Assembly (NCBI GenBank): GCA_950106755.1
Contig: OX467091.1
Span: 21,655,538-21,719,537, forward strand
Origin: Climacium dendroides
Lineage: Eukaryota; Streptophyta; Bryopsida; Hypnales; Climaciaceae
DNA length: 64,000 bases
Direction: 5' to 3'
The position numbers were made by a program, and so were the translations under genes. A model generated the notes under the pieces. The model saw only the letters and a program-made list of their open reading frames with translations, had not been told where the DNA came from and searched no databases. How positions within the stretch are numbered: position 1 is the stretch's first letter; each line of letters opens with the position of its first letter. Positions 12,101 to 34,000 of the stretch are shown piece after piece.

Positions 12101-12700
12101 ACACCCACAAGAAGCTTGCCCACAGAAGATTGTGACGTTTTATCTCAACACTGAATTTAACAATTTCAAAAGTTTTCATGATTGTAGCCTACCTGGAGAT
12201 GGAAAAAATTGCACTCTTGACATGAGCTGCACCATCTACAGAAACTAATTACATTCTTTGAGGTGCAACCTCAAAAAGTCTTTAAACTATCCGTAACTAC
12301 AGATGAAGGGGTCTACTTAAATGAGCCACTTCGTGGCCAAGCTAGATCTGAACGCAAATCTACTCGGACAATTATTTGGCATTTCAAGAATCCTTTGATC
12401 TAAATTATCGTTCCACTATAACCAACCTCAGTTGTCTCACTTTCCAGTGTTAGAAATTCAATGACGTGCATCAATTTTTCAGCAATTGTGAGAACTCACC
12501 TTTGTGCACTGCAAATGACAACCGAGAAGACTCAATAGACTGAAATTCACTGAAGAGAGCATGCATGGCGCTCAGTGAGTAGCAAACGCTTGTCTTCTTG
12601 TAGCTTTTCGTACCTCCCAGCTGAAAATTGTGCACAAAAAGAATTTGGTTTCTTTTTCAAAGGGTGTTGTTGGAGGCAGCCCCTCAAGAATGATATGTAC
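9200..12700. other. AT-rich spacer with repeat fragments
   Basis: There are no supportable genes. Contents are an inverted fragment of repeat family B at about 10655-10725 (TATCTTGCAATCTACT core) and a direct repeat of CCCTTCAAATTCTTGTCTAA at about 11279 and 11368, about 90 bp apart. The last 600 bp become GC-richer and probably include the 3' untranslated region of the demethylase gene. Confidence 0.55.
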
Positions 12701-12721
12701 AGTACCGGTATGTAGTCTTGA

Positions 12722-21725
<9,004 letters not shown>

Positions 21726-21755
<30 letters not shown>

Positions 21756-22600
21756 CCTGGCGGAGTCAGTAGCGAGAGGTGGCAGCAACGCCATCCTCCT
21801 TTGTACACACGAACTACCACAGGCAGGCCACCCTCAAATCCCCTGTCATAGAAGAACAATGACGACGAAACCGAGGCAGCTGAAACGAACCGTCTGACAA
21901 AGATCGTTACTCCCTCCCTTTCACAGAACCCTCGGCTCCTCCTACACTAAAAGTGATGATGTGTTCAAGAACCTCCCGGTAACTCTCGGATCCCGTCCAT
22001 TGATCAATACGAAACGGCGAATGCATCCCCGGGGCCAAACCTCAACCACGGCACCGTCCTTTCTTCAAAGATCCAGGAAAGTCGCTTTTCCAAAATTAAG
22101 CACTGTATCAACACGCTTGTATCAACTATATCAAGCTTCGTTCAACTCTGCTCCTCCACACCACACAGCCCCATCGCTCCGTCACCACACCCAGATTTCC
22201 TCACCGACACGACCTTACTCACACTCTCCTCGCACCTTCAAAACCAAAAAGAATTTAAATAATTAAAAAAAAAATCAAAGCTGCGTCCACAACTGAGTCA
22301 ACAGATGAAACTCTGGCCCACAGGAAACCCTCAATGGCAACGAAGAATCAGCAGCTTGGGAAAGCGTCGCCATCGTCGCCATAGCCACCATCATCTTGAT
22401 GTAACGATGAAGACTTTTCTTCTACGCGATTTAGAGGGTTTAAATTTTACGAGAAGGCGATGGCGTCAGTGGTGTGCGAGAAAATTCTTGATGTTGCAAT
22501 TCTTCGGGTCAACAGGATGCGGGAAAGCAATCAATGACACGATGGTGAAGATGGTGACGATAGAGCGATGAAGAGGAAGCGTAACTATGGCCATGGCTTG
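21726..22600 (-). other. 5' region and putative promoter of the demethylase gene
   Basis: This GC-richer stretch upstream of the first proposed coding exon probably holds the transcription start and leader. A minus-strand frame at 22594-22466 begins with ATG and encodes 42 residues with a hydrophobic signal-peptide-like start (MAIVTLPLHRSIVTIFTIVS) before a stop. It may be a gene remnant or chance. No TATA box could be chosen confidently. Confidence 0.35.
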
Positions 22601-25600
22601 ACCTAAAATTGTTGGTGAAAGAGCAAAACATGGCTTACTACGCAACTACACCTACAATCTTTTTAAGTGTTTGAGCATGATGATTTCAATTGTTGAGTTA
22701 TTTAAGTTTTTTTTGTGGGTTTTGTGGGGACTGAGAAGGGGATCTTATATTTTCCAAGCATGTATTTTTTTGGAAACTAAATGAATAAACTATGAATTTT
22801 TAAATTGATAAAAATAATTGCATTATGAGTAGAAAATGTCCATTTTTGGTGAGAATTTGTGCAAGTCAATTTTACAAATTGCTTGCAACATAATGTAGGT
22901 ACCTCAAATGTCATGAATGTTTGCAACTGTCTTTTTGTAGCCGCCTTATAAATCTTGTAAAAATACATTCATATGAAAGGTGGGATATAAGTTTGAAGCT
23001 TGTAGATGGGTTCAAATATAATACATGTGAAGATAAATATTCCTTGCAAATTGAGAGTTTATTCACAAAGAGGTAGAAATAAGCAAAGAGCAAAGACTCC
23101 ACCCTCTTTATGGGGTTTAATTACACTTACTATTGATTTCTATTATCTAATTGTTTTGAAGATTAGAATTCCACTTGAGCAAATATAACCATCAAGAATT
23201 TTTTTAATATAACCTACTCATATGGCATGTATCACATTGAATCGAGAATGAACTTTTAGATTGGTATGTTTTGAAATTTTAACCTCTTGAATTTAATATG
23301 TTCTTTCTCGATATGAATATATTCTATAGATTTGACATAATTCCATTTGAAGGATGTTTGCATACATAATTCCATTATCCCCTAAGATTACTAGTTTACT
23401 ACATCCATAAAAGTATAAATATTATAGATATTTAAACATGATTCTTATTCTTAAATTACTTGTGTTTTTATTGAATCTTATTGGAAGCAAGGTTGAAAGT
23501 AAAAAATAAATTCACTTTTTTTTTAACATTTGTGATTTTTTTTAAATCATGTGTATATAAATTATAAGTTTTCAAAGTATTGGAGATAAGTCAACCCTAG
23601 CTCATATTGGTATTCTATACATTTTAGACAAATCTAGAAGAAAATATTCACAAAATCAATCTTAAGCCTATCTATGGAACTACCATGTGGTCCATTTGAG
23701 GTATTATAGGGGGATCAAATGGTCAAAAATAGCTACTTCCATCTTTTTAGGAGGTTAATTCCTATAGGACAAAGGGTGTTTGGGAAGATGAAAAGTCCAA
23801 AACTATTGATTTTTGATGTATTGTCCAAAATTAAAAACTAATTTTTTTTTGGTTGAATTCCAACCATACAAAATTATATTTAACAAGTAAGTCAATGTGT
23901 GGAAAAAATTGCAATGCATTTGCCCTGATGAATTGAAAGATTATAACATTTGAGGTTCTCAAAAAGCTTTTTTGGCCCTATGCAACAAGGACAACATACT
24001 CTGGGTCCTTTTGGTTGAATATTTTTATTCTATATAAAAATGAAGACATAGGGCATTAATAGGTATATGATTTTAGGTTCAATCATGCAAAATTTCAGAT
24101 GCAAAATTGAGATCTCTAACTTACTCTAAATCAAAGACAATACAAGGAGGTAAAAGAAAACAACTATACACTAGCTAATTTTTAGACATTTCTTGCATAG
24201 TCATAAATCTATTTTTGAAATCCAAGTGGTGAAATGATATAATCCCATGCCTTCTATAAGTAGGATTTTTTGGGAAAAAAAATCCCAAAATACCCAAAAT
24301 TATGCTAATTCAAGCTTTGCTACTATCCATTGTCTTGAAGTTTCCTTTATGAATAAAGCAAGGTAGAAAGAAAGATTGGCATCTTACATGCCATCCTATT
24401 CAATAAAGAAAAAAATGCACATATTAGTCCCATGCTTCAATTACTAATCATCATACTTGTTTGTTTTAGAGATCTAAACAAATTGTTAATTGCTAAAATT
24501 CCACAATTCCACAAATGGGCTAATACCACCTTTTGGAAAATGTTGAGCACAAGAAACTAAAAATTTAGAAATCATTCACATTTTCTTCCCTTTGTAGGTG
24601 AAGACTACAATGACCATTTCTACAGAATTTTGGTCTTTTTGTAAAAAAACAACAATAGTACAATGACCAAATCAACAGAATTTAGGAAATATAAAATCTT
24701 TTTGGAATCTTCAAAATCTTCAAAATCTTCGGATTCTACTTAGCACATTCATAATATTTTATATTGTTTTTGTATCCTAGCAATAGAGCAAGGTTGGAAC
24801 ATTGATGCCAAATAATTAATTACCTCTTAAAGCTTTACGATTTCAAACCATTTTCCACTTTTCGGCAAATCCTTCCCAATGCAATATTTGTTGAATAAGA
24901 TTCTTGTGAATTTTTTCCAAAATTTGTGTTTCACTACTAGCTTGATGCTTGGAAAATTTCAAATCAATCTAAGTTGCAATTAAAAAGATATGTCTAAAAA
25001 AGGTTGTTGGTTTTTGGTGCAAATAATTTCAGGCAACCATGACAAATTGGTATGAAATTCTTTATTCATACTTTCAACAAAATTGTTAATATAATCCCAA
25101 AAATTGAAAGGCATTCATGCACATGACTTTGACTTACAAGTGTTTGAAATAATTTTTTTTCATTTGGGCAATGTTTAAAACATCACAGTTGAAATTCTAT
25201 GTATCTTAAAAACTTAATTTGGTCTTTTTTAAACTTCATAGTTCATTCAAGCATAGTAAATTTATTTTTTTAAACTTTGTGCTAACAACAGTTGTAAAAT
25301 TAAGCAAACTTTCACTTCCAAAAATTCATTTGCGATTGTAACTCTCCAATCAAAAGTTATGGATAAAATTTAGTGAAGGGTTGCTTGACATTTTCAAACA
25401 TCTTCTTTGAATTTTGTTTATATCTTTTGATTGGAGACTCAAAATTGCAAACGGATTTTTGGAGGTGAAAGTTTGTTTTAGTTTACAACTTTTTTTAGTT
25501 CAAAGATTTTTGAAAAAAAGGTTTTTTTTTATGCCTAAATGAACTTTGAAGCCTGCTGAGCTATAAAAAAAAAGGATTGTAAGTGCATAAGTAAAAGAAA

Positions 25601-25627
25601 TATATTAATGCATGCATACAATAGTAA
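22601..25627. other. AT-rich spacer, no gene seen
   Basis: This is the start of an 18-kb gene-free stretch. Open frames are short and unrecognised. Homopolymer A/T runs are common and no RNA gene was found. Parts around 25300-25510 carry phrases about 30 bp long in opposite orientations, consistent with decayed repeats. Confidence 0.5.
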
Positions 25628-25690
25628 AGGTGGTGGAATGGTTCAAGCCATGGGCTCCCAAGTCCAAGGTCCTTGGTTTTGAATTTGCTA
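25628..25690 (+). repeat. Possible tRNA-derived (SINE-like) segment
   Basis: GGTGGTGGAATGGTTCAAGCC resembles a polymerase III A box of a Leu/Ser-type tRNA. GGTTTTGAATTTGC, 40 bp downstream, is a weak B box. The arms do not fold into a full cloverleaf, so this is not called as a tRNA. It could be a SINE head or a pseudo-tRNA. Confidence 0.25.
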
Positions 25691-25876
25691 GGCATACCAT
25701 GCACTAGTTCGTGGCTACTCAAAATTTTTGGGCATAATTAATTTTTTCGCTACCCCAAAATATTGGGTAGCATAAATTTTTTTATTTATTATTTATTTGA
25801 CCAAATGAATAAATAAAAATTGACAGATTTCAATGTAATTTTAACCAATACAACACAACTAAAATAATAGGTGCAA

Positions 25877-26048
25877 CACTAGTAGAAAACGCAGAAATTT
25901 CTGTTGTTTCGGTGACGTTGTTTTGGTCACTGAACAATAGATTTCTGCTGAAATTTACAGAAATCTGTAAATTTCAGCAGAAATCTATTGTTCAGTGACC
26001 AAAACAACGTCACCGAAACAACAGAAATTTCTGCGTTTTCTACTAGTG
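25877..26048. mobile_element. Palindromic CACTA-type MITE (172 bp), target duplication CAA
   Basis: The element starts CACTAGTAGAAAACGCAG and ends with its exact complement. The arms are identical over about 80 bp around a 10-bp centre, making a perfect hairpin. It is flanked by CAA on both sides, the 3-bp duplication expected of the CACTA (CMC/EnSpm) superfamily. No internal mutations between the arms means recent insertion. It encodes nothing and would need a transposase from elsewhere. A further solitary end (TTTTTTCTACTAGTG) lies at 26082-26096. Confidence 0.92.
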
Positions 26049-26279
26049 CAAATAGCAATTTTCCATTGTTTAAACACAATTTTTTCTACTAGTGTTGCAA
26101 ACCACACAATCCCCTCTCAAACTTGAGGTTGACAGATCACAATACTCATTACTACTTATTGGTGCTTCATGACTTTGTCCTCTCCAATCATGTACAAGGA
26201 TTCTGCATAATTCTATATGGAATTAGAGATGCGTCATTGGCCTCCTTTGTTCTTCACTATTTTCGCACTCACGAATATA

Positions 26280-26436
26280 CACTAGAAGAAACCCGCATTT
26301 TAGGTGACGTTTTGTAATTTTTTCAGACGGATTTTAGGTGACGTCGGAAAAAACAACTTGTGTTTTTTCCGACGTCACCTAAAATCCGTCTGAAAAAATT
26401 ACAAAACGTCACCTAAAACGCGGGTTTCTTCTAGTG
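26280..26436. mobile_element. Palindromic CACTA-type MITE (157 bp), target duplication ATA
   Basis: The ends are CACTAGAAGAAACCCGC and its complement, with essentially one mismatch between the arms. ATA flanks both ends. Internal strings GGATTTTAGGTGACGTC and complement are shared with the element at 30882, so the two belong to one family. It lies only 231 bp from the previous element. Confidence 0.92.
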
Positions 26437-26729
26437 ATACATGACAAACATGTTCACCATTGTCATGTTTAGTAAAAATGAAAAAATAGAGTGCCACCAT
26501 TTGTGGGACAAATTCTAAGAGCAATATGAAACGTGCAATCAATTTACAGCTTCCACACCACGTGCATGAGTTGTATATTTCAAGCGGACAAGAGAAGTTT
26601 GAATTCAGCCTCTCCCTTGCTGCACTATTAGTCCTTTGAGGTACAATGACTATGGGAAATTCCACTAGAAATTGAATAGGAAGACCTTGTGAAGAAAGTA
26701 AATGTACCAATTGTTTTGCCTTCCAAACA

Positions 26730-27020
26730 CACAACTCATGCATTAGAAGACATTTGAGGCCATTGGAAGATTGTTTCAAGCTTGCTCTCAATTTTGTTGC
26801 CACAACAGTAAAATAACGTGGCTAGTTGTTAGAAAAGAAATGCAAAATCTTAAAATGCAAAAAAGAGTTGAATTTTTTTTCCAAAAAATGAAGTGGTACA
26901 GTCTCGACCACGTCGGATTGCGCAGTTGGCAGTGTTCCCATGGGGTCAAGATAGTTTTCAAAGCCTAAGAACTTGCAGTCTTTTAGAGGCCCCAAATTTC
27001 ATATAATGGTTATTGAGTCA
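26730..27020 (+). repeat. Dispersed repeat family C, copy 1
   Basis: This aligns by eye with 38960-39265. Shared landmarks are CATTAGA..G..ATTTGAGGCC, TTTGA.GCC, a GACCACGTCGG/GGCCACGTCAG segment and TTTTAGAGGCC. Noncoding. The 134-codon minus frame covering part of it begins with GTG and runs into the neighbouring MITE, so it is not called a gene. Confidence 0.55.
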
Positions 27021-27509
27021 TACATAGGCCATTCCAGTGTCTCTTGAATACTCCATACAAAGATAATTTAGTATTCTTCAATACCTATGGTACTTCTATA
27101 TTCTTACTCAATTTATGCATAGAGTTCCCATGAAATAAATGCCTCTTTCCAATAAACTCTTGAATAGTCTAGTAGAAGTGAAATAATTATCTATTGTTAT
27201 GACCTAGCCCTTTTCTTTATGGCCCACCAATAAATTCAACACCACATTGTGCACTAATGTAGATTCCAAATTGTAGGTGCTACTACTACTATGGATTTTC
27301 TACAATAAATTTGAATGTTTGAAACAAACTTAGAAACAAAGTCTACTAAACACTAGCCTTTTCAATTATGCTTAATCTACATAGTCAAAGGCATGAATTA
27401 TAAAATCTATGGTTCTCAAGTGGCTATGTTGATTTGGAGGGGGATTTGGCTACAAAAAGAAAGAAAGAATATTAAACTAAAATTATAGCACTTTGCTTTT
27501 ACTTTGGAG

Positions 27510-27543
27510 TAAAATGGTGGCATACATGTATGCCACCATTTTA
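27510..27543. repeat. Perfect 34-bp palindrome
   Basis: TAAAATGGTGGCATACA is followed at once by its exact complement. It is followed by two direct copies of a 30-bp phrase containing AACAAAATTAAATCA. It may be the fused ends of a deleted foldback element. Confidence 0.85.
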
Positions 27544-27544
27544 T

Positions 27545-28860
27545 GTACCTAGTAGTTGTAACAAAATTAAATCATGCGCCTAGTAGCTATAACAAAATTA
27601 AATCAAATCTCCATTAGAGAAGTAAATAAACTAAAATTGAACCAAACTATAAGTAAAAAAAATTGAGCCTAACAATGACAAGCCTCAACAAAAATTAACC
27701 CCATCACAAAACCTATTACCAAAAACAAAAACTATGAGCAAAATACAAAATCTATTACAAAAACTAAGATTGAATTAATAATGTACTCCCTCTATTCTAT
27801 AATACTGATTATTTTTTATAACAACAACAATATTAAAGATCTAGTAGAGATCCGTGGTGAAGATTTTTCAATACATGCATGTAATAATTAGATGTTTCCA
27901 TAGTGAATGAGCAATGAGTTCTCAAAATTGCAAAGAAAGTTAAATCTTCTATTAAAAAATTTAAAAAAAGATTTTAGAGTTTAAATACTCCAACATTACA
28001 AAATGTGAAGGATTTAGGATTTATAAAAGCTTGAAATTTCACAAAAGATATATCTCATAATAAAAACAGTCATTGTGTTTCTTATTAAAATTTTAAATTT
28101 CAATCAAAAGAAACTACAAGGTCTATACGAGGGTTTGCAATGTCCTTTGATCATTCATCCAACTTACTTCTTGTCCTTGTTCAACCTTCAAAAAAAAAAA
28201 TTTTAATCAATTAACCCCTAATCATCCCAAGGGACCAAAAGTGTCCCCACATAGTCTAGAAGTCCAACTCAAAGTGCTATAACTTTTGCATTCAATGTTC
28301 AAATTTAATAAACTTTATTGAAAAATCTTCACTCTCTCTTCTAGTTTGTGTATTAAAATTTTCATGTCAATCCAATTCGTTTTGAATGTTTTGGAACAAT
28401 TTGAAGTTTAAAATTCAAACATTTTTGGAATCCAAAAATAGAACTTGAAGTTATTTTTTGTATCTTTTTTGCTATTTTTTGAGATTTCAAAGCCATTTTG
28501 CAGACACAAAGAGACACAAAGAGTCATTTGTATTAAAGACAAGCAAAATATTAATTGAATTATTTTTATTATAGAAATTAAATATGTAAATACAACATAG
28601 CAAGTATAAAAGGAGTTGCTAAGACTAATTGTCTAGTCAACAATTCTTGCATATAACGTCCAAAATTATTTTTCTAAACTTAAAACCTATTCTTAAACTT
28701 AACTTAAATCTAATAAAAAACTAACCTAAAAATATGTATGACAATTTGGATGATGTTTTTTTTCACCAATGTGTTTGTATGCTTGTTTTGAAGTGTTTCA
28801 TAATTTAACCCCTAAAATCCCAAGGCCCTCTTTCCATCAAAACCCATTTCTACAACAAAA
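27545..28860. other. AT-rich spacer, no gene seen
   Basis: Only short chance frames occur. A single TACTCCCTCTATTC near 27783 resembles one Stowaway end, but no matching partner was found. Confidence 0.5.
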
Positions 28861-28869
28861 AGCGAAAAA

Positions 28870-29890
28870 AAATTTAATGTTTTTTTTGCCCACCTAACTA
28901 TAGGAACTTGTATTAAACTAATATACAAATGTGTGGAAGAAATTTCACAAACTTTGACCTTGTAGATTGCAAGATATTTGGTTTAAAGTGAAGGAAACAA
29001 GTTTTTTTGCACCTTGCTCAACTACATTTTTTGGCTTTGAACCTTCATAACTTATATTTTTTACTCTATCAATTTTGAATTTCTAATTTTATATGAAAAA
29101 AAAATTGAGTTGAGAGTCTAGGGATTTCTTTAAAAAAAACTTAGTTTTCACTCATTAAAAAATTGATAAGTAGAAATAAGTTCAAGATTGAAGGAAAATC
29201 TAAATTGGTAATAGTTCTAAAATGGAATTGAAATAAACTAATCTCAAAGGTAAGATTGTTCTAGTAAGAGATTTTAACCTTGTCAAACTTTTTTTTAATT
29301 GTGAAAATTGAGGTAAGAAATGAATTCTACAAGTTATTTCAAGAAGATGCTCTAATTGCTTGAAAAAAAAGATTGTCCATAACTTTCACATAAAAAATCC
29401 AAATGGAATAAATCAAAGCTTCTCATGTACATAAAAATATAATATATACAAAAGAAGCTTTCAAATTTTTTTCTATCCCTTGAACAAAAAAAGGGCTTTT
29501 TGTGCCATAACTTTTGATCCCAAGTTGTAATTGAAATAAAAATTATATTTTTGAAAATATTATGTGTTTTTCTATCTTCACAAAAAAATTCAGAAAATTA
29601 AGACAAATATTGAGACCATAAGAACCTGTCCAAAATTCATTTTGTCCCCTGAAGGAACAATGGGACTTTAGGGATTAAAGTCTTTTCATTTAAGTAGGTT
29701 TAGAAATTAAATTTTACCTCCAAATGTGTTGCTAGCAAAATTTTAGCATCCTTTTTCAACACAAAACATTATAAACTTGCAATCAAAATTTAACTATACA
29801 AATTTGTATTAGACTTCTATGGGAATGTTTAGAAAAAATTTCAGAAACCTTGATTGCATAGTTAGAAGAATTTTTTTCTCATTTCACCGA
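28870..29890 (+). repeat. Dispersed repeat family B, forward copy
   Basis: It contains the family core GTGTGGAAGAAATTTCACA, then CTTTGACCTTGTAGATTGCA and AGATATTTG at about 28930-28985. Further shared phrases follow (TTTTTTTGCACCTTGCTCAA, CATAACTTTTGATCCCAAG). A second weaker core (AAATTTCAGAAACCTTGATT) is near 29840. No protein-coding capacity, poly(A)-ended retroelement structure or terminal repeats could be defined. Confidence 0.65.
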
Positions 29891-30881
29891 ATAGGGCCAG
29901 CACACTTAAACTACTCTAAGAGTGAGATTTTCACACTACATATAGTTATTTTTTTATAAGTGCATCTTACATCATGTAAGATACATACCTACCGAATTTC
30001 ATAATTATAGGAAGAATTTTGTACGTGCTACTTGAAACTATTTGGGTTGCTTGAAAAAGTTCATGGTAGTATAGTTTTCAACTAGGCACTTGATAAGAAA
30101 AAAATATATTTCCACTAAGGGGTACATGAGTACACTTTGTATTAAAATTTAGTGAACATCTGACCAAAATTGACTTTGTAGGAGCCTACTCGAGGTTTCT
30201 TCTTCATGATGAATAGACACTTGGTCCTTTAGTATAGTTAATAGATGAGACAACTTCAATACAAATAATAAAACCAACCCCTAAAATCTTTTAGATATTC
30301 ATAAATTTCAAAACCACAAAGATGAAATGTAAAGTGTAACATAAAAAAATAATTTAATAATGACTTTCATACAAAATTTACAAATTAATACTACAAGAGA
30401 AAGGAGTGCTTTAAGTGTGATTTTAAGGCAGAAAATGTTTATTAAAAGGCCTTGTGTTTTCAATGAAAATTGCTGAAAATGCTAACATGTGTCTACAATT
30501 TGCATTTAAGAAATAATAAACTTGTGAATTTTTTATAATTTTATTTTCAAAATTGAAATTACTATGAATTTTGGGAGCCAAAAAGTGTTCCAAATCCATA
30601 GCCAATGTCTAAAGTCTTCTAATTTTGATAATTCAAAAACTACTTTCTTAATTAGTATTTTCCACACAATTTATAACCCTTTGGAACATGAGGAATGACC
30701 TTATTAGTTCCAACCTTGAAAACGAGAGAAAAACACATTTCAAGCTTGGGTTGTAAATCTATTTAATCTAGTTTTGGTTGAAAATGGGTGGTTCTACCTT
30801 AGCAATTGAGTATAAAGGTAGAGAATAGAGTTGGAAAATGTTGGGATGGATTGGTAGAAAGAGGGGTGAGTGATTTTAACT

Positions 30882-31097
30882 CACTAGAAGAAACCAAAAT
30901 TTTTGATGTCTAAGGGAACGGATTTTAGGTGACGTTGAAGAAAACAACCCATGTTTTTCTGACAACAATTATCTCCATTGGACATCATTATTGACATGAA
31001 AAATATAGGTTGTTTTTTTCAATGTCACCTAAAATCCGTTCCCTTTGACGTCAATTGTTTTTTTGAATGTCACCTAAAACAAGGTTTTCTTATAGTG
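30882..31097. mobile_element. CACTA-type MITE (216 bp), target duplication ACT
   Basis: The ends are CACTAGAAGAAACC and GGTTTTCTTATAGTG, flanked by ACT on both sides. Inside are GGATTTTAGGTGACG and GTCACCTAAAATCCG, shared with the 26280 element. The arms are diverged, so this is an older member of the same family. Confidence 0.85.
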
Positions 31098-31099
31098 AC

Positions 31100-34000
31100 T
31101 CCACCCCTCGAGTCAAAACGTACACACAAGTTCTTAAGACTTTTTTATTTAAATTATTCTAGGGGGTGCTTAAGTTTAGTCCAATTCCTACCTTCTAAGC
31201 AATGGACACTCTATTTGTAATATTTTAGAACCTAAAATAAATCTAAATCACTCAAAACATGTTAACTGTTAGAAATCCAAAGCCTTGGCAAGTGGCAACT
31301 AAGCCAAGTATTGAACTTGAAAATGAAACTTAAATTAAACCAAAAACTAACTTAGCCAAACCTATAGAACATAATTTGCCTTTTCCAAAATAGTAAGATA
31401 TGCTTAATTTGAACCTTCCTAATTAAAGATATCTAAAGATGAAGTTTCACCCATAAACTAATCTATCAAACTTCATCTGTCAAATTCTAATAGTAAAAAA
31501 ATTCAAAATCACTCCAAATTTTTATCTTATTTTTTCAATTAATTCTAATTGAAAAATCTAAAATTTGGCCTATTTTTAGTCAAAGATAGTCATGTTTTCA
31601 ATAAGGTAAAATGAAAAATACCAACTTTCTACATAAAAATTTATTAATAGATGAAGTTCTACCTTTAATTAGTAATTTAAAACTTCATTCACAAATTACT
31701 TTTAATCTGAATGGATAAAATAACTTCTACCTTAACCTAAAAATCCTAAATTTTATCTAAATTCTCAAATTCCTTTTTAGACTCCTTTTAAATTCCTTTG
31801 GATGAAATTACTAAATTCTTGTCTAATGTTACCATTAAAGTTCATCCACTAGTAACTTTCTTATTTTTTGGTTATTTTTTAAGTGTGAGACATTTTTTGA
31901 ACCCTCTAAGAATTACCTACTATATTTTAAATTTTAAACTAATTTGTAAGACTCTGACCTAAGGGTTAATTTTTAATTTTGTTCTTCTACTTCTATTTAA
32001 AAGAAAAAAAAAAATTTTAAAAATGGTTAAACTAACATACTTCTGCATCAATGGTCCTGTAGTCGCAAACCACAATCATGATGGTCTTATAATATCCCTC
32101 TCCATCCATTGCTCTTCATTCACCGATTGACAACAAAGTTTTTAACTTTAAACTCTTTTTCGATTCAATTTCCTTCCTATGCTAATTCTTAAAGGAATTT
32201 AAGCAATTTTAGTATTTTAAATAATCTCTTTAAGTTTAGAGGCTATTTTTAATACTTAAATATTTCCAATATTCCCTAATTCATCAAACACTATCCTTTA
32301 TTTGTTTATGAATTTTTCCCTATTAGTTTAATGGTTATATTTTGGTTTTGTCTTTTTACTTTTGGCTTGTTAGGCCTAATAAGATAATGCTAACCAAAAA
32401 TCCTAATCCACTAACCTGTAGCTGAATCCTAATTAATGACTAACCAACAACTCAATGAATTGTAGAAGAATAAAATCCAATTGTACAGTCCTACCTCTAT
32501 TGAATGCAAATATTCTTTTAAAATATTTCTTCCTCTGCACTCCAAATTTTCAAGACTCTTAAGTCACTTCAAGTTTTCTTATTCATTTGGTTGTTGGAAT
32601 TCAACATTGTTGATGTGAGAGACTTGTGACTTCAATTAGGTCTGTGTTAGAGATTGTACCTAGTACTTTAAAAGGCAAAAGTTTAAGTGTGTATTTTTCA
32701 ATCTCTATTTCAAAATTGAAGCTTATACAGCCTAGATGGCTCAAGCAATTAGTTCTATGTGTAATTAGATTTAACTAATGGCTAGCCAAACTACCTACCT
32801 CCCTACCCCTCCAAACTACTCTTCTTTGGCTCTTCGATTGCTTCTTTCTAGCTCTAACATGTGGCGCTTGCTAGTTAGCTAGACTCTAATTGTTCACTTT
32901 GTTTGTTCCCCTACCTTATTTCCTTCACTATGTTCCCTTGTTTTTTTAGTACATTTGCTATTTGGCCCTTCAACCACTCTATGTGGGTTTGGTAGTTTGA
33001 AAGATAATTTTGGAGAATTGGTTTGAACAAAACTAGTCCTAAATTTGAAAATAAATTAACACTAAACTATTTTAACTAAAATTGATCAATTTTTTTGGAT
33101 TTGGGGGAATTTTTCTAAGATTCCAAAGACTCACCATACATTCCTAAATTCTAATGTTTATTGGATTCTAATTGGTTTTTCTTCAAAAGCAATTTGTATC
33201 TAATCATGGGAAGTTCCATCAAACTAAGCAAAGTAAATGAAGATGAAAGAGATGTCCCTATTTTGGAGGAAAATAAATAAGGGGAAGATTAAAAGACCTA
33301 TGGATTTTAAATGTTCAAGGCAAGTCAAATCTTCACCAACCAAATTGCACCTATAAGATAAGTGATTAGATGGAAGCCAAGAGTTGAAATTCCACATCAA
33401 AAAATAGCCTTTAGTCAAACATAAGTGGTAAATATTCCAAAGTTGAAATTCCAATATATAATTTTCTATAAATTTTTAAAGAACCTTGAAAGAGTGCCAA
33501 AGCTTTGCCATGTGGAGACAACCCTAGGTAAAACTTGGCTAAGTAGAGATATCTAAAGTATCCTTGATGATTTTAATCTCTAAATGAAGTATATATGACA
33601 ATGTTTAACCAAAGATTAGAGATTATTCAACCAAATTCCGTTATACAATGAATTTTGGTAAGTTTTGATTTAGAATGATTGGCAAAATCAAGCTTTGCCA
33701 CCTTAAGGTTCTTGCAAATACTACAAATAGTATGTCTTAGGAAACTTAAGAAAATTTGAGTTTGAGGGTCTATTCCTCCCAATATTCTTAGAAAGAAAAC
33801 TTTTGGGGGACTAAACCTCCAAAAGAAAATATAAAAAAACAAATCAACTTAAAAAGACCCCTACATCCTTCAAAAAGTGTTCCCACATTGGAAAATATGA
33901 ACAAAGGCTCAAAAACAAAGAAAGAATATAAAAATGGCTAGATTGGCCTCGAATACCAATCCAACAAAGTGTTGGTGGTTTTGAAAACAAAAAAGGGTAC

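Noticed and set aside
26399..26803. 134-codon minus-strand frame
   Set aside because: It starts with GTG, ends inside the palindromic MITE and overlaps dispersed repeat C; no family resemblance.
27783..27830. Possible second Stowaway element (TACTCCCTCTATTC)
   Set aside because: Only one end is present; no complementary end or TA duplication was found within several hundred bases.
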